NCBI GenBank assembly: GCA_036749735.1
Contig: DAINXV010000001.1
Coordinates: 186,001-250,000 of the forward strand
Reading direction: 5' to 3'
DNA: 64,000 bases
Origin: Lawsonella sp012842085
Lineage (GTDB): Bacteria > Actinomycetota > Actinomycetes > Mycobacteriales > Mycobacteriaceae
The translations under genes and the position numbers were made by a program. Positions 35,621-45,321 of the stretch are shown piece by piece. Every line of letters begins with the position of its first letter. The first letter of the stretch is position 1. The notes below the pieces were generated by a model. It had not been told where the DNA came from. It worked only from the letters and a program-made list of their open reading frames with translations, and ran no database searches.

Positions 35621-35676
35621 AAGTTTCGCAGTAGTGAAGTATCACTTTCTCTAGTGTCTCACCAACTGCGAAACTT
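35621..35676 (-). promoter_or_regulatory. Candidate mdh promoter bracketed by a 12-bp inverted repeat
   Basis: AAGTTTCGCAGT at 35621-35632 and its exact complement at 35665-35676 bracket a minus-strand promoter-like pair, TTGGTG (35665-35660) and GATACT (35643-35638), spaced by 16 bases. The repeat could bind a dimeric repressor at both ends or fold in RNA. The direct repeat AGTGAAGT occurs twice beside the inner arm. Confidence 0.5.
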
Positions 35677-35843
35677 TTCTATTTGAGTAGGTGAACGAAG
35701 TTACAGGGGGAAGGGAAATTTTTCGCACAAAAACCTGAAGATATTAGAAACACGCAGATAGAAGCGCTAATTGCGGTGTGCAAATTTCTTTGGGGTACAA
35801 GGAAATCGCTGAGAGCTCAGACAACTGTGAGAGAAAACACAAG

Positions 35844-37118
<1,275 letters not shown>

Positions 37119-37174
37119 TTCGGGTGAGCTCCTTCGCTATGCGTGCGTCCCATCTCCACCGTAGTAGCTATGTG

Positions 37175-37819
37175 CTACTTCTTGGCGGAGGCTTTCCGGT
37201 AATCGAAGACTGTGTCGATAATTCCGTACTCTTTTGCCTCTTCAGCAGTCAGAATCTTGTCGCGCTCGGTGTCTTCCCGGACTTGTTCCGCGGTGCGGTT
37301 GGTGTGTTCCGCGAGGGTGTCTTCCATCTGGCGACGCATGCGCTCAATTTCACGGGCCTGGATTTCCAGGTCGGAGACCTGTCCGCGGATGCCTTCCGTG
37401 GCGGGCTGGTGAATAAGAATTCGCGCATTCGGCAATGCGGCACGTTTGCCGGGAGTACCGGCGGCGAGCAGCACTGCGGCAGCGGAAGCTGCTTGGCCCA
37501 GACACACTGTCTGAATGTCAGGGCGGACGTACTGCATGGTGTCGTAGATGGCCATCAGGGAGGTGAAGGAACCACCCGGGCTGTTGATGTACATGGTGAT
37601 TTCCCGGTCGGGATCCATGCCTTCTAGCACCAGCAGCTGCGCCATGATGTCGTTGGCGGAAGTGTCATCAACCTGGGATCCCAGGAAGACGATGCGTTCT
37701 TCGAAAAGCTTGTTGTAGGGGTTGGACTCTTTCGTGCCGTAGGTGGAGTGCTCAATAAAGGAGGGCACGATGTAGCGAGCCTCAGGCAGGTGGAATCCTG
37801 GGTGTTGGAATCCTTGCAT
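37175..37819 (-). CDS. clpP2: ATP-dependent Clp protease proteolytic subunit 2
   Basis: ClpP2 forms one ring of the hetero-tetradecameric ClpP1P2 protease of actinobacteria. The 214-residue product has the nucleophile Ser in LGQAASAAAVLLAAG, the His in ARILIHQPATEG and an Asp downstream. The N-terminal extension before the YNKLFEERIVFLG strand is typical of the second actinobacterial paralogue. It lies 18 bases after clpP1 and the two are coexpressed. Confidence 0.95.
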   Translation of the reverse strand: MQGFQHPGFHLPEARYIVPSFIEHSTYGTKESNPYNKLFEERIVFLGSQVDDTSANDIMAQLLVLEGMDPDREITMYINSPGGSFTSLMAIYDTMQYVRPDIQTVCLGQAASAAAVLLAAGTPGKRAALPNARILIHQPATEGIRGQVSDLEIQAREIERMRRQMEDTLAEHTNRTAEQVREDTERDKILTAEEAKEYGIIDTVFDYRKASAKK

Positions 37820-37837
37820 TTGTGGTGGTGTCCTCTC

Positions 37838-38410
37838 TTATTTCTCGGTTCCCGGCACGTGTTCAATCACGTGGTCGAATAGTCCATATTCGCAGGCTTC
37901 TTCAGCAGTGAACCACTTGTCGCGGTCGGAGTCTTTCTCAATCTGCTCAACCGGTTGGCCGGAGTGCTTCGCAATCAGCTCCGCCAGTTCACGCTTCGAC
38001 TTGTTGAAGGCTTCTGCCTGGATGGTGATGTCGGTTGCGGTTCCACCCACGCCAGCGGACGGCTGGTGCATCAGGATACGGGTGTGCGGCAGTGCGTAAC
38101 GTTTGCCGGGGGTTCCTGCAGTGAGGAGGAATTGTCCCATGGACGCTGCCATGCCCATCGCGTAGGTGGCGACGTCACAGGAAATGAACTGCATGGTGTC
38201 GTAGATGGCCATGCCGGCGGTGACAGAGCCGCCAGGGCTATTGATGTACATGCTGATGTCAGCGTTGGGATCTTCTGCAGCGAGAAGCAGCATTTGGGCA
38301 CAGAGCCGGTTGGCAACCTCATCATTAACCTCGGAACCGAGGAAGATAATGCGTTCTTTAAGGAGCTTCTCGTAGACAGAGTCTTGGAGATTCAGTCCTT
38401 TGTCTGCCAT
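37838..38410 (-). CDS. clpP1: ATP-dependent Clp protease proteolytic subunit 1
   Basis: ClpP1 pairs with ClpP2 to form the mixed protease ring. The 190-residue product has the active-site Ser in AMGMAASMGQFLLTAG and the His in TRILMHQPSAGVGG. It is shorter at the N-terminus than ClpP2, as expected. The ATG at 38410 follows a weak AGG. A hairpin upstream separates it from tig, so the clpP1-clpP2-clpX group probably has its own promoter in the short interval after that hairpin. Confidence 0.95.
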   Translation of the reverse strand: MADKGLNLQDSVYEKLLKERIIFLGSEVNDEVANRLCAQMLLLAAEDPNADISMYINSPGGSVTAGMAIYDTMQFISCDVATYAMGMAASMGQFLLTAGTPGKRYALPHTRILMHQPSAGVGGTATDITIQAEAFNKSKRELAELIAKHSGQPVEQIEKDSDRDKWFTAEEACEYGLFDHVIEHVPGTEK

Positions 38411-38459
38411 TGATACCTGCTTTCTTTGGGGTATTTTTTCTCGCCATTACTAGAGTAAC

Positions 38460-38497
38460 GAAAACGGGCAACTCCGGCTTGTCCGAAGTGCCCGTGT
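38460..38497 (-). terminator. Hairpin between tig and clpP1
   Basis: ACGGGCA pairs with TGCCCGT, extended by an imperfect CTCCGG/CCGAAG segment, and is followed by TTTTCGTTA on the minus strand. It lies within 60 bases of the tig stop. Confidence 0.65.
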
Positions 38498-38517
38498 TCG
38501 CTTTTGGCAAGATGAAA

Positions 38518-39876
38518 TTATTCGGTAGCTTCTTCGGCAGCCGGGGCATCCGGGAGATCTTCGAAGAAGGCACCGAGGTCGTCAATGACCTTTCCGTTGG
38601 TGTCCTTGGCGGTGAAGTCGCGGATGACGGAGAAGAGAGCCTTGTTGCGGCGCACGTCAGTGAACAGGTTGCTGAGTTGTCCCTGCTGCTGGACGAGCTT
38701 CACGAACTGGTCGGGCTCCATGTTGTACTGCTGAGCCTGAGCCACAACAGCCTCGGTGAGGTCGTTCTGGCTGATCTCGATCTCACGCTCTTCAGCGATG
38801 ACATCGAGGAGAAGCTGGGAGCGAACACCTTCAACGGCGCCTTCCTTGGCTTCTTCGTAGAACTGCTCGAGGGAGGAGTTCTGGGATTCCAGAATGGTCT
38901 TCAGCATGTTTTCGTCGTTGCCGAACTGGCTGAGAACCTGGTTGATGCGAGCCTGGGTCTGCTCCTCCACAATTCCTTCCGGAACATCGAATTCGATGGT
39001 GTCGGTGAGGTGCTTGAGGACGGCGTCACGGATTGCGGAAGCCTGCTCCGACTGGGTGGCTGCCTCTGCGCGGCGCTGCAGGTCGTCTTTGAGTTCTTCG
39101 ATAGTGTCGAATTCGGAAGCCATCTGAGCGAAGTCGTCGTCCAGTTCGGGAAGTTCCTGTTCCTGAATCTTGGTGACGGTGACGGAAACGTCGGCTTCTT
39201 CACCGGCACTCTCGCCTGCCATGAGCTTGGATTTGAATTCGCGGGTTTCGCCTTCCTTCATTCCCACGAGGGCCTCTTCCAGGCCGTCAATGAGTTCGCC
39301 GCTTCCAACCTTGTGGGACAGTCCCTTGGTGGAGGCTTCCGGAACGGGCTCGCCATCAATGGTGGCGTCCAGGTCGATGGAGACGAAGTCGTCTTCTTCC
39401 ACCGGGCGGTCCACGCCTTTCAGTACGGCGAAACGTTCCTGCAGGTCTGCCATACCCTGTTCGGCTGCTTCGTCGATGGACTTGCGAGGTTCAACTTCAA
39501 CCTCCATGCCTTCAATCTTCGGCAGTTTGATTTCGGGGCGGCAGTCCACTTCGGCGGTGAAGACGAAGGACTCGGGATCGTTGATTTCGGTGAGGTCAAC
39601 ATCCGGGGATCCGAGGGGATGGACGTTGTTCTCGTTGCAGGCCTCTTCGTAACGGGAGGGCAGCATGTCGTTGAAGACGGTTTCGAGGATGGCTCCACGT
39701 CCGACGTGGCTCTCCAGAACCTTAGCCGGGGCGTGACCCTTGCGGAATCCAGGAATATTCACCTGGTTAGCAATGGTGTCGTAAGCCTTGTCGAATTCGT
39801 CCTTGAGCTCATCGAAGGGAACTTCGACAGTCAGCTTCACGCGGGTGGAAGTGAGCTGTTCTACGGAGCTTTTCAC
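38518..39876 (-). CDS. tig: Trigger factor
   Basis: Trigger factor is the ribosome-bound chaperone and peptidyl-prolyl isomerase for nascent chains. The 452-residue product has the ribosome-binding N domain with the signature GFRKGHAP, the FKBP-like domain around VEEDDFVSIDLDATIDGEP, and the helical C-terminal domain. The GTG at 39876 has AAGGAG eight bases upstream. The acidic end (PDAPAAEEATE) is common in actinobacteria. It lies 46 bases downstream of tRNA-Pro on the same strand and may be cotranscribed with it. Confidence 0.96.
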   Translation of the reverse strand: MKSSVEQLTSTRVKLTVEVPFDELKDEFDKAYDTIANQVNIPGFRKGHAPAKVLESHVGRGAILETVFNDMLPSRYEEACNENNVHPLGSPDVDLTEINDPESFVFTAEVDCRPEIKLPKIEGMEVEVEPRKSIDEAAEQGMADLQERFAVLKGVDRPVEEDDFVSIDLDATIDGEPVPEASTKGLSHKVGSGELIDGLEEALVGMKEGETREFKSKLMAGESAGEEADVSVTVTKIQEQELPELDDDFAQMASEFDTIEELKDDLQRRAEAATQSEQASAIRDAVLKHLTDTIEFDVPEGIVEEQTQARINQVLSQFGNDENMLKTILESQNSSLEQFYEEAKEGAVEGVRSQLLLDVIAEEREIEISQNDLTEAVVAQAQQYNMEPDQFVKLVQQQGQLSNLFTDVRRNKALFSVIRDFTAKDTNGKVIDDLGAFFEDLPDAPAAEEATE

Positions 39877-39922
39877 GTGTGTATCTCCTTGTACACTGGG
39901 TTCGTAACAGTCTTCTTACTAG

Positions 39923-39996
39923 TCGGGATGACAGGATTTGAACCTGCGACATCGTGCTCCCAAAGCACGCGCGCTACCAAACTGCGCCACATCCCG
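39923..39996 (-). tRNA. tRNA-Pro (TGG)
   Basis: The minus strand folds as a cloverleaf with acceptor CGGGATG/CATCCCG, D arm GCGC/GCGC and anticodon stem CGTGC/GCACG around TTTGGGA (anticodon TGG). The T loop is TTCAAAT and the discriminator is A. CCA is not encoded. Confidence 0.95.
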
Positions 39997-40128
39997 GGGT
40001 GTTTCCACGGTGTTAGAGCTTAGCGAACTCTCCGTGTGGAATCTACCGCACTATCTTACGTGTTCTTGCCCAATTTTTGTAACTGAGCTTGTTGCGTAGT
40101 AATCTGGAGCCAACCAAATGATGTTCAT

Positions 40129-40200
40129 GGGGATGTCGTATAGTGGCTATTACCCCAGCCTTCCAAGCTGGAGACGCGGGTTCGATTCCCGTCATCCCCT
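40129..40200 (+). tRNA. tRNA-Gly (TCC)
   Basis: The acceptor is GGGGATG/CATCCCC, the anticodon stem CCAGC/GCTGG encloses CTTCCAA (anticodon TCC), and the T loop is TTCGATT. The discriminator is T and CCA follows directly in the DNA. It diverges from tRNA-Pro, the arrangement known beside tig in mycobacteria. Confidence 0.95.
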
Positions 40201-40220
40201 CCACTTTTAACTGAAAAGCA

Positions 40221-40250
40221 AAGGCGTTACCCCAGGTAACGCCTCTTTTT
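40221..40250 (+). terminator. Terminator after tRNA-Gly
   Basis: A 10-bp stem (AGGCGTTACC and complement) with a 3-base loop is followed by CTTTTT, about 20 bases after the tRNA. Confidence 0.8.
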
Positions 40251-40286
40251 ATGCTTTTATCTCTCTACATATATTCAGCGCCGCAG

Positions 40287-40781
40287 CTACCGCGTGTACT
40301 GCGCATGCAGCTCCACCACGGAAGCAACGTCAGGGATTTGCAGAACCAGATACCCCACAATGCCGGTGTCCCGGGCGCCATCAATATAGACGGGCTGTTT
40401 TAACCCGTAGGAAATAAGCACTTCTTCTTTTGTGTAGTGCGGGATTTCTTTCCCGGCCTCCCGCGCAGCAACCTGTTCGTAGGACTCTCCCCCGTTTTTC
40501 ACATATTTATAAGCCCCCATAAGTGGCCGCACCGGGGATCCGCAGCCAGGTTCCACCAAAACCAAAGAGGTGCCGTCGCCTTCTGCTGCCTTAATGGTTC
40601 CGGTGATCTTGCAGGGGTTGCTTTCCCCATCCATCAACACGGTGGCGCTGGAGACTTGTGCGTCCTTATTGGGTGCGGGGATTTTGACGGCATGGGCGGA
40701 GCCTGCAAAACCGGTACTGAGAGCGACAACTGTGGTGATTGCTGCCAGAGAGGCGCCGAAGCGGCGGCGGAGTGTGGTCAC
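40287..40781 (-). CDS. Secreted protein of unknown function
   Basis: The 164-residue product has a Sec signal peptide (basic TTLRRRFGASL, a hydrophobic core, and AHA cleavage near residue 31). The mature part is about 130 residues with two cysteines (NPCKITG and EPGCGSP) that could form a disulfide. It contains no motif I recognise. The GTG at 40781 is chosen because AAGGG lies about nine bases upstream and the signal then starts at the N-terminus; the frame extends to 40838. It converges with tRNA-Gly and diverges from the aminopeptidase P gene. Confidence 0.75.
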   Translation of the reverse strand: MTTLRRRFGASLAAITTVVALSTGFAGSAHAVKIPAPNKDAQVSSATVLMDGESNPCKITGTIKAAEGDGTSLVLVEPGCGSPVRPLMGAYKYVKNGGESYEQVAAREAGKEIPHYTKEEVLISYGLKQPVYIDGARDTGIVGYLVLQIPDVASVVELHAQYTR

Positions 40782-40913
40782 TGGGTGGGTCCCTTCAGGT
40801 ACAGAAAAACAACAACGCAAGTATAACTTAGGGTGCACTAATTACTTAAGTTTTTGGGCGCATTCGTTACCTGCCCCGTGGTAGAACAGTGGTAGATGTT
40901 TGCAGGAGGACTA

Positions 40914-42422
40914 ATGCACCGTACTGAACTGTCCCTCGCGCAACTGCGCTCTTCCCAACCGCTGTCGGAACGTGCCAGCAACCGTTCGCGTTCTCCCCAA
41001 TCGGAGAAGTTCCAGCAGTTCATGGCAGAAGGCTGGAGCAAGGTTGGCTCGCAACAGGACACTTCTCCCCTGCCGGTGGCAGAGTATCTTCCGGCACGCC
41101 ACGCCGCTATCCCCCGCCACTATCCAGGCACCGTGCTGGTGGTTCCAGCCGGCACCTATAAAACCTCTACTGCAGACGAGGCTTATCCCTTCCGTCCCCA
41201 TTCTGCTTTTGTGTGGTTGACGGGGATGGGTGGCACTTTCGACCCGGATTCGGCGATTGTGTTCTACCCGCAACCCGATGGCTCCCACCAGGCGGTGCTC
41301 TATTTTGAGCCAGCTGCGGGACGTGACTCTGAAGAGTTTTATGCTGATAGCCGCTATGGGGAGTTTTGGGTGGGGGCACGGCCCTCCACGGAACAGATCG
41401 CAACACTTACGGGGCTTACTGTGCATCCTTTGTCTGCCCTGGCAGACGAGTTGCAGGCAGTTGTGGAGAAACCGGTTCGAGTTCTGCGAGGAGTGGATGC
41501 CGATATTGAGGCGCTGCTTGGGACTGCCGCATCGGAAGAGGATCGCGAGGAGGATCGCACTTTTGAGGTGTTGCTGAATACTGCTCGCATGTGGAAGGAC
41601 GAGTGGGAGGTGTCCGAAATTCGGAAGGCGGTGGATCTGACCCACTCCTGCATGGAGGAGGTTGTTAGGGTGCTCCCCCAGCTTCCTAACCATCCGCGGG
41701 GCGAGCGGCTAGCGGAGGTGGCGTTTGATTCTTTTGCGCGTCTGCACGGCAATGGGAATGCTTTTGACACGATTGCTGCAGCGGGGGCGAACGCCACAAC
41801 CATGCACTATGGGGAGAATTCGGCTCCGGTGGCAGCGGATGACCTTCTTTTGATTGATGCTGGGGCGCAGCGCGAGTCGCTTTATGGGGGCGACATTACT
41901 CGCACGTTCCCGGTGTCAGGTCGGTTTTCTGCAGTACAGCGGCGCGTGTATGACGCTGTGGTGGGCGCTAATGAGGCTGCTTTTGCAGCGGCTGCAGTGC
42001 CCGGGTGTTTGTACCGCGAGGTGCATGATGCTGCGGTGCGTTTTTTGGCGGAGCAGTTGGCGGAGTGGGGTGTGTTGCCTTGTTCTGTGGAGGAGGCGGT
42101 GTCCCGGGAGGGGCAGCAGATGCGGCGGTGGATGCCGCACGGTACTGGCCACCATTTGGGTTTGGATACACATGATTGCGCGTTGGCTCCGCGGGATGTG
42201 TATTTGGATATGCCGTTGGAGCCCGGCATGGTGTTCACGATTGAGCCGGGTTTGTATTTCCGGTCTGATGATGAGCTGGTGCCGGCGGAGCTGCGCGGTA
42301 TTGGGGTGCGGGTGGAGGATGATGTGCTGGTGACGGAGTCTGGCGTGGTGCGGTTGAGTGCCGATATTCCCCGTTCTGCGGATGCTGTTGAGGCGTGGAT
42401 TCAGCAGGTGCAGGCGCGCTAG
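40914..42422 (+). CDS. pepP: Aminopeptidase P family protein (Xaa-Pro aminopeptidase)
   Basis: This M24B metallopeptidase removes N-terminal residues preceding proline. The 502-residue product has an N-terminal creatinase-like domain and a pita-bread catalytic domain. The dimetal ligands are all recognisable: the two Asp residues in LLIDAGAQRESLYGGDITRT, His in PHGTGHHLGLDTHD, Glu in FTIEPGLYF and Glu in GVRVEDDVLV. The ATG at 40914 has AGGAGG four bases upstream and is preferred over 40896. It is a single plus-strand gene ending in a strong terminator. Confidence 0.92.
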   Translation: MHRTELSLAQLRSSQPLSERASNRSRSPQSEKFQQFMAEGWSKVGSQQDTSPLPVAEYLPARHAAIPRHYPGTVLVVPAGTYKTSTADEAYPFRPHSAFVWLTGMGGTFDPDSAIVFYPQPDGSHQAVLYFEPAAGRDSEEFYADSRYGEFWVGARPSTEQIATLTGLTVHPLSALADELQAVVEKPVRVLRGVDADIEALLGTAASEEDREEDRTFEVLLNTARMWKDEWEVSEIRKAVDLTHSCMEEVVRVLPQLPNHPRGERLAEVAFDSFARLHGNGNAFDTIAAAGANATTMHYGENSAPVAADDLLLIDAGAQRESLYGGDITRTFPVSGRFSAVQRRVYDAVVGANEAAFAAAAVPGCLYREVHDAAVRFLAEQLAEWGVLPCSVEEAVSREGQQMRRWMPHGTGHHLGLDTHDCALAPRDVYLDMPLEPGMVFTIEPGLYFRSDDELVPAELRGIGVRVEDDVLVTESGVVRLSADIPRSADAVEAWIQQVQAR

Positions 42423-42450
42423 GCTGTTTGGGTTTTTGTTTCTAAATCGG

Positions 42451-42488
42451 CTGTGGCCCCCGCTTTTGGGCGGGGGCCACAGTTTTTG
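42451..42488 (+). terminator. Terminator after pepP
   Basis: An 11-bp GC-rich stem (GTGGCCCCCGC and complement) with a 6-base loop is followed by AGTTTTT on the plus strand. Confidence 0.85.
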
Positions 42489-42494
42489 GGTTAT

Positions 42495-44009
42495 TTATTC
42501 TTCTTCCAAGTTGTCAGCTGGCTCTACAGTCGTTTCGGCCGGCTCTGTCGCTGTTTCTTCAGCTTCTGCTTCTCTGCGTGCTTTCTTCTCGGCGTCGCTT
42601 TCCCCACGGTTGTACGTCATTTGGTAACTGGGGGTCTTTTCGACGGTTTCCTTGTAGTGCGGGTCGTCCGGGTCGAGCTGGTCGGGGACGCGGCTGGGAT
42701 CATGACGCTGGATCATGGGTTCCCGCTCAGGAACGTCCTCGTTCAGGTTCTCGTAGTCCGGGCTCCAGAACGGCTGGCTGAAGGGCAGCACCCACTTGTC
42801 GAAGAGTACCCAGTTGGGTGCCTCTGGGGCCTCATACATGCCCTTCTTTTCAGCCAGGGCGGCATCTTCTTCGATCTGTCCAGACTTCCGTTTCCAATCG
42901 GATTCACGGTGTCCCTTGTCCTCTGCCAAGCAGACAGACTGGGTTACCTTCTGCCCAATAGGTAGCAGGTAGTCACCCACGAAGAACATCGTCGGAATTG
43001 GGTTAATGAAGATGTCGTATTCAAGACCGAAGAGGAAGAGGAGCTTCAGATAGTAACCCTTACGTAATGGCAGGACGTCGTTCAGAGTTCCGCCACTAGG
43101 TAATGGGATAGCTCCAAACCACGGGATGATGAGACCGAACTCCCAGGAAGGCAACGGCCAAATTCGGAATTTGAATGCCGGCCGCACGACATAATCAGTT
43201 GGATTAGGAGCTTCCGGAATAACTACTGCAGGATCAATCGGCAGACCAGTCTCCTTATCCTCAGCTGGGCCAACGGTGTCGCCAATAGCATCGCCGTAGA
43301 AAGTTAAAATTCCACAAGCTATCAATGGTGCCATAGCCATTGCAACGCCAGCCGGACCTCCGGTGATACCCGCTCCTACAGCTGCAGCTTCAGTTATTTC
43401 ACGACAGGCTGAACCCGTAGCAGATGCTACATCTCCGCCCATAGCCGCGGCGATACCGCGTCTGATCCCATAATCAATACCATTATTAACACCATTGAAA
43501 ATTGCCTCGCCGATAGCTTTGACAATTGCCCACATAACGCTAGCAATAATGCGAGCAATGGTATTAGCGACGATGGCAATATCGAGAGTGTTATCAACGG
43601 TGATATCTCCCACCGGAACCCAAGTGAATACACGTCCATCAAACGGACTGGTCCCAAGGGTATATATGTAGTTAATTGTTGGGTTATCAATGAGGCCAAC
43701 TAGACCACCAATCTCTTCTCCCTTAAGCGGAATAAGAGCCTTGTTGATCTTCACCGTCTCCAAACGTTGCAACACCCAGCTAGCACTCTTGTCATAGAGT
43801 TTGCGGTACTGGGGTTTAATGTTTTCACGCATGAGCAGCACGGTGCGTTTACCGATACGGCGATATTCCATATCCGCAATCGGCGGACAATCCTCATCCG
43901 CAACTTCCACGTTATCCAGCGGCTCCTCCAGTTTGCGGATGCCAGCCTTCAAGTCGGCAGGCAACCACTCCGGAAGGTCGTGGTACTGGTAGTTACCAAG
44001 GGTTGGATC
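42495..44009 (-). CDS. Large secreted protein of unknown family, 3' part (apparent frameshift)
   Basis: This frame encodes about 500 residues. The first available start is a TTG at 43964 with poor spacing from GGAG, but the frame is open upstream as DPTLGNYQYHDLPEW to about 44009, before a TGA at 44025-44027. That upstream stretch uses ordinary codons and reads as normal protein, so it is probably the continuation of the secreted protein whose 5' part is at 43993-44943. A central hydrophobic region of about 110 residues (IARIIASVMWAIVKAIGEAI, then Gly/Ala-rich helices) could insert in a membrane. The C-terminus is a charged, Glu-rich tail ending DNLEEE. No known family is recognised. Confidence 0.7.
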   Translation of the reverse strand, partial: DPTLGNYQYHDLPEWLPADLKAGIRKLEEPLDNVEVADEDCPPIADMEYRRIGKRTVLLMRENIKPQYRKLYDKSASWVLQRLETVKINKALIPLKGEEIGGLVGLIDNPTINYIYTLGTSPFDGRVFTWVPVGDITVDNTLDIAIVANTIARIIASVMWAIVKAIGEAIFNGVNNGIDYGIRRGIAAAMGGDVASATGSACREITEAAAVGAGITGGPAGVAMAMAPLIACGILTFYGDAIGDTVGPAEDKETGLPIDPAVVIPEAPNPTDYVVRPAFKFRIWPLPSWEFGLIIPWFGAIPLPSGGTLNDVLPLRKGYYLKLLFLFGLEYDIFINPIPTMFFVGDYLLPIGQKVTQSVCLAEDKGHRESDWKRKSGQIEEDAALAEKKGMYEAPEAPNWVLFDKWVLPFSQPFWSPDYENLNEDVPEREPMIQRHDPSRVPDQLDPDDPHYKETVEKTPSYQMTYNRGESDAEKKARREAEAEETATEPAETTVEPADNLEEE

Positions 44010-44943
44010 GCGAGTTCTTAGTCGTCAAGCAGTTCTTTTGCAGCTGCTTCTGGATAAAGTCGCCCAAGGTGAGAACGATGGAAGGACCGTACTGCAGTGC
44101 CTTCTCGTACGGATCCGTCAAGCCCCACTTGAAGATACCCAAGACATTGAATTCCACAACTGCGGGAAAGGTGTCGTTGTACCATTCGCCGTAGATGTTC
44201 ACCCAGTAGAACCACCAGAGAACAGTCTCGATGGCTTCGTTAATGGTGAGGTCCTGGACGGCTACTGTGCTACGCCATCCACCGTCACGAGCTTTCAGAA
44301 GAGCAGCCACCACGTAGTTAACGCCGTGGTCGTCCATCTCGCGGACAGGTCCGGTTAGCTGGGTAGAGGGGTTGGAGACCAGCAGAGTGGGAACCTGAAT
44401 GTAGCTCATGGCCTTCTCGAAGGAAGCGACCTGCATATCGAAGGCTTCCTGGGAGGCAGGATCCTTGATGAGTTTGCGGATCTCGTCCTGCACCAGGTGT
44501 GCGACACCAGCGAAGGTCAGGTCGTCGGAGGTTTCACAGTAAAGACCCTGTGCCTCGGCAGCCGACTGGCTGGTGTGTTTACCGGTGCGAACAATATTGC
44601 CGTCTTCGTCGCGAATAAAGTCACGACCCTCTTCGAGGGCGTTCGGGTCCTCCGGCTCGGGAGTCGTTACCGACTCTGCGGGAGGATTGAAAAAGTCTTT
44701 AAGTTTATTGATCGACGTAACGGTCGCAGGGCCTTTAGGCTCGTCATCCTTCTTACCGAGGCCACCGAAAAGGCCCTTCTTTGAAGAAGTGGTAGTTTCT
44801 TCAACTGCCGTCGATGACTCTGTGGAGTCAACTGGCTCCGCTGAAACCGGAGTAGCCAGTGTCGCCGTCATAGCGGCGGACACCACCAAAGCGGTTGCCG
44901 TGAACCCTACTTTACGTAGTTTGTTCAGTAAGCGGTTGATCAT
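43993..44943 (-). CDS. Large secreted protein of unknown family, 5' part (apparent frameshift)
   Basis: The 316-residue product begins with a clear Sec signal peptide (basic NRLLNKLRKVG, a hydrophobic core, and PVSA cleavage near residue 35). The ATG at 44943 has AGAGG seven bases upstream. After a Thr/Ser/Lys-rich linker containing KKGLFGGLGKKD comes a globular region with WWFYWVNIYGEWYNDTFPAV, unusually rich in aromatic residues. The frame ends KNSRSNPW at 43993, but the +1 frame picks up as DPTLGNYQYHD within the last 16 codons. The two parts together would make an exported protein of roughly 820 residues. I do not recognise it. Confidence 0.7.
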   Translation of the reverse strand: MINRLLNKLRKVGFTATALVVSAAMTATLATPVSAEPVDSTESSTAVEETTTSSKKGLFGGLGKKDDEPKGPATVTSINKLKDFFNPPAESVTTPEPEDPNALEEGRDFIRDEDGNIVRTGKHTSQSAAEAQGLYCETSDDLTFAGVAHLVQDEIRKLIKDPASQEAFDMQVASFEKAMSYIQVPTLLVSNPSTQLTGPVREMDDHGVNYVVAALLKARDGGWRSTVAVQDLTINEAIETVLWWFYWVNIYGEWYNDTFPAVVEFNVLGIFKWGLTDPYEKALQYGPSIVLTLGDFIQKQLQKNCLTTKNSRSNPW

Positions 44944-45266
44944 AAATAACCTCTTTATACGCACAGTGCTGGTGTTTTTAGACTAACCGATTTTACGTGC
45001 GAAAAGAAACGGTTTTTCTGCACGGATTTTTGTTTTTACACGGGTTTCTTAATCAATTAATAAACTGCGCGTTAAATTGATTTCAAATAACCACGGAATT
45101 CCTTGTAGAGCAGGCGTTATAGGATCGTTATATTGAATGAGGCGAGAGTCTATGCGTGCTTTTTTATGTATTTGATTAACTTAAAGTTTGCTATTGGTTT
45201 CCGTCCAACATGAGATAATCTTCTTGATCGTTCCACCAGGCGGAAATAAAAGGCGCTAATAATGAC
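44944..45266. other. AT-rich intergenic region upstream of the large secreted protein gene
   Basis: About 320 bp without a credible gene, visibly richer in A and T than its surroundings. It must hold the promoter of the secreted protein gene; TAGTCT near 44987 (minus strand) is a possible -10 without a convincing -35. Confidence 0.4.
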
Positions 45267-45292
45267 GGTGGAGACCCTTCGGAATCTCCACC
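45267..45292 (-). terminator. Hairpin after rpiB
   Basis: GGTGGAGA pairs exactly with TCTCCACC around a 10-base loop, about 30 bases past the rpiB stop. No strong U tract follows, so termination is uncertain. Confidence 0.45.
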
Positions 45293-45321
45293 GCCTGTTG
45301 GACTATTTGGTGAACCTGTTA

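Noticed and set aside
44944..45266. AT-rich gap as a sign of a mobile element or horizontally acquired island
   Set aside because: No transposase, integrase, terminal repeats or target duplications were found; AT-rich promoters of exported proteins are common.
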